Shown one piece after another: positions 4,722 to 8,899 of a stretch of DNA of 8,899 nucleotides. The notes beneath the pieces are model-generated. The model was not told the DNA's origin and searched no databases. It saw only the letters and a program-made list of their open reading frames with translations. Both the position numbers and the translations under genes were made by a program. Origin of the DNA: Acidobacteriota bacterium (lineage in GTDB: Bacteria; Acidobacteriota; Terriglobia; Bryobacterales; Bryobacteraceae); contig CANIFK010000170.1 of assembly GCA_947466555.1 (NCBI GenBank), positions 1 through 8,899 on the forward strand, given 5' to 3'. The first letter of the stretch is position 1, and each line of letters starts with the position of its first letter.

Positions 4722-6089
4722 ATGCAAATTCGCCGTATCATTCCCCAACTCGTCCTCACCGCCGGCTTCCTCTTTGCCGCCGAAAAACAACGCGTACTGA
4801 AGCCCGGCTGGAATCTCTTCTCGCCCGATCAGGACATCAAAATGGGGCAGGAATACGCCCAGCAGATCGAAACGCAGACCCAGGTCATCAACGATCCCGC
4901 TCTCAACGCCTACGTCAACCGCATCGGCCAGCGCCTCGTCAACGCCATCGAAGGCCAGAAATTCCCCTTCACTTTTAAAGTCGTTAACGACCCCTCCATC
5001 AACGCCTTCGCCCTCCCCGGCGGCCCCATGTACGTCCACACCGGTCTGATCGCCGCGGCTGATAACGAAGCCCAGATCGCCGGCGTCCTCGGCCACGAAA
5101 TGGGCCACGTCATGCTCCGCCACGGCACCAACCAGGCCTCCAAAGCCAACTTGATTCAGATCCCCGCCATGATCGCCGGCGGCCTGTTCGACAAGGGCGG
5201 CATGATCGGCTCCCTCGCTCAAATGGGCATCGGCCTCGGCGCCAACTCCGTGCTCATGAAGTTCTCCCGCACCGCCGAGACCGACGCCGATCTCTTCGGC
5301 GCCCGTCTCGTCCACAACGCCGGCTACAACCCCGTCGAACTCGCCCGCTTCTTCGAGAAGCTCGAAGCCGAAACCGGCAAGGGCAGCGCCATGACGCAGT
5401 TCTTCAGCGACCATCCCAACCCCGGCAACCGCATCACCACCATCCAGAGCGACATGAAGTTCTACAAGGCCAAGCCCTACGAAACTTCCGCCCTCACCCC
5501 CGAACTCACCCAGGCCAAGGCCACCATCAAGAAGTTGCCCGCCCCCGTTAAGAAGCCCGCCGCCGGCGCCGTGCAGGCCCCGACGGGCCCGGCAGTTTCG
5601 ACCACCGTTCCCAACGGTTTCAAACAGCACCAGAACGCCCTCTACGCCATCGCCTACCCCGGTGATTGGAACGCCAAGCCCGGCCAGGACGGCGTCTCCG
5701 CCTCCCTCACCGCCGCCGACGGCGTCGTCAAAGGCGCCAACGGCCAGGACGACATCGGCCACGGCATCCTCCTCAACTTCGTCAAACCCAACTCCAACGA
5801 CATCAACACCTCTACCGACGAGCTCATCAAAGGCATCACCCAGGGCGACCCCAACCTCAAGCCCTACGGCGCAGCCCAGAACGTGAAGATCGATAACTAC
5901 GTCGGCAAACTCACGGCCCTCCAAGGCCAGTCCGGCATGCGCAAAGGCGAAAAGGAGAACATCTACGTCCTCACCGTCATGCACACCAAGGGCATGTTCT
6001 ACGGCATCTTCGTCGCCCCCGAATCCCGCTGGCAAGTCGCCGAACCGGAGTATCAGCAGATGATGCAAACCCTCCGCTTCAGCCGCTAG
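4722..6089 (+). CDS. Exported M48-family zinc metalloprotease (BepA/LoiP-like) with extra C-terminal domain
   Basis: 455 residues. Residues 1-20 are a signal peptide (MQIRRIIPQLVLTAGFLFAA), so the enzyme acts in the periplasm. The protease domain spans about 40-250: SINAFALPGGPMYVHTGLI (92-110), GVLGHEMGHVMLRHGT with the zinc motif H125-E126-x-x-H129, and SRTAETDADLFGARLV with the third ligand E186 and D190, then SDHPNPGNRI (229-238). This is the usual order of M48 proteases such as BepA, which check folding of outer-membrane proteins; BepA's TPR repeats are absent. A Pro/Ala/Lys-rich linker (about 264-298) leads to a second domain (about 299-455) starting NALYAIAYPGDWNAKPG and ending QQMMQTLRFSR, which resembles PsbP/DcrB-like folds; that match is from memory and tentative. 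GGAG lies 10 bases before the ATG. The 70-base gap to the DUF418 gene has no clear terminator. A 547-codon antisense frame covers this gene and is rejected. Confidence 0.92.
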   Translation: MQIRRIIPQLVLTAGFLFAAEKQRVLKPGWNLFSPDQDIKMGQEYAQQIETQTQVINDPALNAYVNRIGQRLVNAIEGQKFPFTFKVVNDPSINAFALPGGPMYVHTGLIAAADNEAQIAGVLGHEMGHVMLRHGTNQASKANLIQIPAMIAGGLFDKGGMIGSLAQMGIGLGANSVLMKFSRTAETDADLFGARLVHNAGYNPVELARFFEKLEAETGKGSAMTQFFSDHPNPGNRITTIQSDMKFYKAKPYETSALTPELTQAKATIKKLPAPVKKPAAGAVQAPTGPAVSTTVPNGFKQHQNALYAIAYPGDWNAKPGQDGVSASLTAADGVVKGANGQDDIGHGILLNFVKPNSNDINTSTDELIKGITQGDPNLKPYGAAQNVKIDNYVGKLTALQGQSGMRKGEKENIYVLTVMHTKGMFYGIFVAPESRWQVAEPEYQQMMQTLRFSR

Positions 6090-6159
6090 TCCCCAAGACG
6101 CGGACCACCACGCCCCGCCTTGCCAACCCCTCCACGGTAGTGCCAAAATCGCCACTTCC

Positions 6160-7461
6160 ATGGAACACATCCAACCCGTAGTCCAAACGGAGCGTATCGA
6201 TTCCCTCGATACGCTCCGCGGCTTTTCCCTCCTCGGCATTCTCCTCCTCAACATCGCCTCCTTCGGCCTCCCCTTTGCCGCCTACATGAACCCCACCGTA
6301 GCCGGCGGCGCCGAAGGCCCCAATCTTACCGTCTGGCTCACCGCCATGACCCTCTGGGACGGCAAGTTCCGCTGCATCTTCTCCATGCTCTTCGGCGCCG
6401 GAGCCTTCATCCTCCTCGACCGCGCCGAACGTCGTGGCGCCGGCATCGAAGCCGCCGACATCTACTACCGCCGCACCCTCTGGTTAATCCTGTTCGGTCT
6501 CCTCCACGGCCACCTCATCTGGTACGGCGATATCCTCTACCCCTACGGCATCTGCGGTCTTCTGCTCTTCCCCCTTCGCAAACTCTCCGCCAAAGCTCTC
6601 ATCATCACCGCCGCCGTCATCATTTCCGTCCACTCCCTGCAAGGCGTCGGCGCCGGCTTCGGCATCGCCGAACTCCGCGATGCCGCGGTAGCCGCGGAAA
6701 AGGCAACCTCCCCCACTGCCGAACAGCAAAAGTCGATCCAGGAGTGGAAACAACTCGCCGGCATGTTCGCCCCGGAGAAAGCCGACGTGCAAAAGGAGAT
6801 CCAGGCCCACCGCTCCGGTTGGGTCGATAACCTCGCCCACCGCTCCGCCCTCGCCGCCATGATGCAGTTCACCATGTTCTTCCAGTTCATGTTTCTGGAC
6901 GTCCTCGGTATGCTCATCCTCGGCATGGGCCTCGCCAAAGCAGGAGTCTTCGACGCCTCCCGCTCCGCGAAATTCTACGGCCTGATGACCCTCGCCGGCT
7001 TCGCCATCGGCGCACCTCTCCACTACTGGGCCGCCACAAAATGGGTCGCCAGCGGCTTCGACATTCCGGCCTACTTTACCTACATCGGCTCCACCGGCGA
7101 TCCCGGCCGCCTCGCCGTCGCCCTCGGCTACACCGGCCTCATCATGCTCGCCTGCAAAGCCGGCCTCAACTTCCTCACCCGCCCCCTCGCCGCCGTCGGC
7201 CGAATGGCCCTGTCCAACTACCTGCTCACGTCCATTCTCTGCACACTCTTCTTCAACGGCTACGGCGCCGGCTACTTCGCCAAACTCGAACGCCATCAGC
7301 TCTACTACGTCGTCCTAGCCATGTGGGCCATCAATCTCGCCATCAGCCCCATCTGGCTCCGCCACTTCCTCTACGGCCCCGCCGAATGGGCCTGGCGGTC
7401 GCTCACCTATTGGCAAAAACAGCCCATGCGCCGCGCTGCTATCATGGAGACCTCTCTATGA
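6160..7461 (+). CDS. DUF418-family multi-pass membrane protein (YeiB-like)
   Basis: 433 residues with about ten hydrophobic segments (near 21-40, 70-87, 104-122, 125-139, 146-162, 235-260, 272-292, 318-334, 342-362 and 380-400). The N-terminus has the family hallmark RIDSLDTLRGFSLLGILLLNI (read as RIDSLDTLRG at 12-21 plus the first membrane helix); the C-terminal DUF418 region holds GRMALSNYLLTS (347-358) and the closing GPAEWAWRSLTYWQ (406-419). A loop of about 60 residues rich in Glu, Lys and Gln (170-230) lies between the two halves. The family is inner-membrane and its function is unsettled; transport or small-molecule modification has been suggested, as it is related to acyltransferase-3-like proteins. 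The ATG at 6160 fits the family start but has no clear ribosome site. Its stop overlaps the tpx start (ATGA), so the two are translationally coupled. A perfect 13-bp inverted repeat sits at codons 10-20. Confidence 0.9.
   Translation: MEHIQPVVQTERIDSLDTLRGFSLLGILLLNIASFGLPFAAYMNPTVAGGAEGPNLTVWLTAMTLWDGKFRCIFSMLFGAGAFILLDRAERRGAGIEAADIYYRRTLWLILFGLLHGHLIWYGDILYPYGICGLLLFPLRKLSAKALIITAAVIISVHSLQGVGAGFGIAELRDAAVAAEKATSPTAEQQKSIQEWKQLAGMFAPEKADVQKEIQAHRSGWVDNLAHRSALAAMMQFTMFFQFMFLDVLGMLILGMGLAKAGVFDASRSAKFYGLMTLAGFAIGAPLHYWAATKWVASGFDIPAYFTYIGSTGDPGRLAVALGYTGLIMLACKAGLNFLTRPLAAVGRMALSNYLLTSILCTLFFNGYGAGYFAKLERHQLYYVVLAMWAINLAISPIWLRHFLYGPAEWAWRSLTYWQKQPMRRAAIMETSL
6188..6218 (+). repeat. Perfect 13-bp inverted repeat at the 5' end of the DUF418 gene
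   Basis: CGGAGCGTATCGA (6188-6200) and TCGATACGCTCCG (6206-6218) are exact reverse complements around TTCCC. In RNA this is a very stable hairpin 28 bases into the coding sequence, covering the codons of the conserved ERIDSLDTLR motif. It uses CGT, GAT and ACG where this gene mostly uses CGC, GAC and ACC. Confidence 0.85.
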
Positions 7462-7970
7462 TTCGCACTGCTGCTATCACTCTCCGCGGTAATCCCAAGA
7501 ACGTCATCGGCCCCGAACTGAAGGCTGGCGACACCGCCCCCGATTTCGAAGTCGTCGACACCACCCTCAAAACCATCACCCTCGCCGACACCGGCTCCGG
7601 CGTCCGCATCTTCAGCGTCGTCCCCTCGCTCGACACGCCCGTTTGCGACATGCAAACCAAGCGCTTCAACGAAGAAGCCGCCGCCCTCCCCAACGTCAAA
7701 ATCTATACGCTCTCCATGGACCTCCCCTTCGCCATGAAGCGCTGGTGCGGCGCCATGGGCGTCGACAATCTCGTCATGCTCTCCGATCACCGCTCCGGCT
7801 CCTTCGGCTCCGCCTACGGAACGCTGATTGAGGATCTCCGCATCCACTCCCGCGCCATCTTCGTGATCGATGGCAACAACGTCATCCGCCACGCCGAATA
7901 CGTCGGCGAAGTCGGCAACCACCCCGATTACGACGCGGCCCTCTCCGCCGCCCGCTCCCTCTCCGCCTAA
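7458..7970 (+). CDS. tpx: Thiol peroxidase (atypical 2-Cys peroxiredoxin Tpx)
   Basis: 170 residues, the normal Tpx length. The cytoplasmic enzyme reduces hydrogen and organic peroxides with electrons from thioredoxin. Seen: GPELKAGDTAPDFEVVD (18-34), the Tpx signature SVVPSLDTPVCDMQTKRF with peroxidatic C63 and T60, LSMDLPFAMKRWCG with resolving C97 (the pair is 34 apart, as in E. coli Tpx C61/C95), and SRAIFVIDGNNVI (131-143) near the end. The start at ATG 7458 overlaps the DUF418 stop by four bases (ATGA) and has GGAG at 7446-7449; the frame is open further upstream to 7041, but that stretch only shadows the DUF418 gene and is Arg/Pro/His-rich. Followed after 15 bases by the next gene, so part of one transcription unit. 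C-ending codons like its neighbours. Confidence 0.96.
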   Translation: MIRTAAITLRGNPKNVIGPELKAGDTAPDFEVVDTTLKTITLADTGSGVRIFSVVPSLDTPVCDMQTKRFNEEAAALPNVKIYTLSMDLPFAMKRWCGAMGVDNLVMLSDHRSGSFGSAYGTLIEDLRIHSRAIFVIDGNNVIRHAEYVGEVGNHPDYDAALSAARSLSA

Positions 7971-7974
7971 CATC

Positions 7975-7980
7975 AGGAGG
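7975..7980 (+). promoter_or_regulatory. Strong ribosome binding site
   Basis: AGGAGG, a full Shine-Dalgarno match, five bases before ATG 7986, in the 15-base gap after tpx. It fixes the start of the Tat-exported subunit. Confidence 0.85.
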
Positions 7981-7985
7981 CTCGC

Positions 7986-8483
7986 ATGAACTCCCGCCGG
8001 GACTTACTCCAAATCGGAGCCGCCTTGACCGTAGGCACGGTCGCCGCCCAGGAGCACCACGCGTCGGACAACGAAATCGCGGCCGCCAAAAAGGTGGCCC
8101 GCTTTTTCAAGCCCGCCGAAATGGATCTCCTCGCCAAAGTCGTTGACCAGATCATCCCGCGCTCGGACACCCCTGGCGCCGCCGATGCCAACGTCCACTA
8201 CTTCATCGATTGGCAGGCCCACACCAATCCCAAGCGCGGCGCCCAGCTTCGTAAGGATCTCGCCTGGATCGCCAAACAAGGTTTCACCACCGGCGACCAG
8301 GTAGCGCTACTTACTAAGTGGAGTAAGTCCACCGGCGAACCCAAGCGCATCTTCCAGGCGATGAAGGAACTCACCATCGATGGCTACTACGGCACGAAGG
8401 AAGGCCTGCAAGTGGAGCTAGGCTGGAACGCCAACACCTTCGTCCGCGAATTCAAAGGTTGCACCCACAAGGAGCACGCCTAG
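7986..8483 (+). CDS. Gluconate 2-dehydrogenase subunit 3-like protein, Tat-exported
   Basis: 165 residues. The N-terminus NSRRDLLQIGAALTVGTVAA is a twin-arginine signal (R4-R5 followed by a moderately hydrophobic stretch), so the protein crosses the membrane folded, usually carrying its large partner along. The mature part has the subunit-3 pattern FFKPAEMDLLAKVVDQIIP (40-58) and RSDTPGAADANVHYFIDW (59-76), then a mostly helical region to FVREFKGCTHKEHA. In the family this small subunit pairs with a GMC-type FAD subunit, often with a cytochrome c, to oxidise sugars, sugar acids or alcohols on the periplasmic side and pass electrons to the respiratory chain. The next gene, two bases on, is such a GMC subunit, which supports the call. 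The natural substrate cannot be told. Confidence 0.9.
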   Translation: MNSRRDLLQIGAALTVGTVAAQEHHASDNEIAAAKKVARFFKPAEMDLLAKVVDQIIPRSDTPGAADANVHYFIDWQAHTNPKRGAQLRKDLAWIAKQGFTTGDQVALLTKWSKSTGEPKRIFQAMKELTIDGYYGTKEGLQVELGWNANTFVREFKGCTHKEHA

Positions 8484-8485
8484 CC

Positions 8486-8899
8486 ATGTACGCTCAATCC
8501 GCCCCCGAAGTGCACGACGTCATCGTCATCGGCTCCGGCGCCGCAGGCGGCATGTCCGCCTGGAATCTCGCCGTCAACCACGGCGTCAAAGTGCTGATGC
8601 TCGACGCCGGCACCCGCTTCAAGAAGGAAGAGTTCTGGACCCACGTCAAGCCCTGGCAGTGGCGCGAACGCATCGAAAAAGGCCTCGCCCCGCCCAAAAT
8701 CCAGCTCGACGTCAAAGAACAGCCCTACATCTCCAAAGAGCCCAACCGCTTCGACCTCGTCCGCGTCTGGGGCCGCGGCGGCAAGACCAACATATGGGGC
8801 CGCGTCGCGCTCCGCTATTCGGATCTCGACTTCGAAGGCCCCGCCAAAGACGGCTGGGAGATCCCCTGGCCGATTCGCTATAAAGACATCGCCGCCTAC
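8486..8899 (+). CDS. GMC-family FAD oxidoreductase, N-terminal part (runs off the window)
   Basis: The 138 codons from ATG 8486 to the window end are open. The N-terminal FAD-binding motif VIVIGSGAAGGMSAWNLA (12-29) has G16-x-G18-x-x-G21, and strand 2 ends in VLMLDAG with D40 where many family members have Glu for the FAD ribose. WGRGGKTNIWGRVALRYSDLDF (about 100-121) is the GMC segment that contacts the flavin. The protein lacks its own signal peptide, as expected if it is exported as a folded complex with the Tat-bearing subunit encoded two bases upstream. AGGAG (8470-8474), inside the end of the upstream gene, is the likely ribosome site. Most probably the catalytic large subunit of a periplasmic glucose/gluconate/alcohol-type dehydrogenase; the catalytic His/Asn region is beyond the window. 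Confidence 0.92.
   Translation, partial: MYAQSAPEVHDVIVIGSGAAGGMSAWNLAVNHGVKVLMLDAGTRFKKEEFWTHVKPWQWRERIEKGLAPPKIQLDVKEQPYISKEPNRFDLVRVWGRGGKTNIWGRVALRYSDLDFEGPAKDGWEIPWPIRYKDIAAY

Noticed and set aside
4611..6254. 547-codon open frame on the minus strand
   Set aside because: It lies antisense to the M48 gene, which has a full zinc-protease motif set and a signal peptide. The product is a Gly/Val/Asp/Glu-rich string without domains, as expected opposite C-ending codons that rarely create stops.
6484..7296. 270-codon minus-strand frame
   Set aside because: Antisense to the DUF418 membrane gene; low-complexity Gly/Glu/Ala composition only.
7041..7457. N-terminal extension of Tpx by 139 residues in the open frame
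   Set aside because: The extension is Arg/His/Pro-rich and overlaps the conserved end of the DUF418 gene in another frame; Tpx proteins are about 165-170 residues and begin at the coupled ATG 7458.

Overview
The window is GC-rich bacterial DNA. The gene set (Flp-type pilin, M48 protease with an extra C-terminal domain, DUF418 membrane protein, Tpx peroxidase, and a Tat-exported gluconate-dehydrogenase-type small subunit next to a GMC oxidoreductase) and the C-ending codons of the + strand genes suggest an acidobacterium of the Solibacter/Bryobacter type. That placement is an inference from gene style, not a database result. Ten genes are well supported: two more or less anonymous (a partial C-terminus at 2-382 and a DUF418 membrane protein) and eight that fall into clear families. 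I see no rRNA, tRNA, CRISPR array, IS element or phage gene.

Layout. 2-1110 (+): tail of an unidentified protein, then a 2OG-Fe(II) dioxygenase-like protein. 1111-1592: overlapping palindromes, a small orphan Flp pilin gene, then a short convergent intergenic stretch with a 20-bp-period direct repeat and a hairpin whose sequence is copied from (or into) the neighbouring peroxiredoxin gene. 1593-3313 (-): a two-gene unit, nagA-like amidohydrolase followed by an exported redoxin. 3314-3690: the only gene-free stretch over 300 bases, holding two DnaA-box-like 9-mers, small hairpins, an AT-rich patch and the probable ilvE terminator. 3691-4611 (-): ilvE with a TATAAT so close to the start codon that the message may be leaderless. 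4722-6089 (+): exported M48 metalloprotease, divergent from ilvE. 6160-8899 (+): DUF418 membrane protein, tpx (4-base overlap), Tat-exported gluconate 2-dehydrogenase subunit-3-like protein, and the start of a GMC flavoprotein that runs off the window.

How the genes may work together. The last two genes are the expected small and large subunits of a periplasmic, membrane-linked sugar/alcohol dehydrogenase; Tpx just upstream would remove peroxides in the cytoplasm. nagA and ilvE are ordinary metabolic genes (amino-sugar catabolism or wall recycling; leucine/isoleucine/valine synthesis). No single multi-gene novel system is evident; the most unusual signals are in the non-coding DNA around the pilin gene and in a strand-dependent codon choice (CTC/GTC on + genes, CTG/GTG on the nagA strand) that looks replication-linked.
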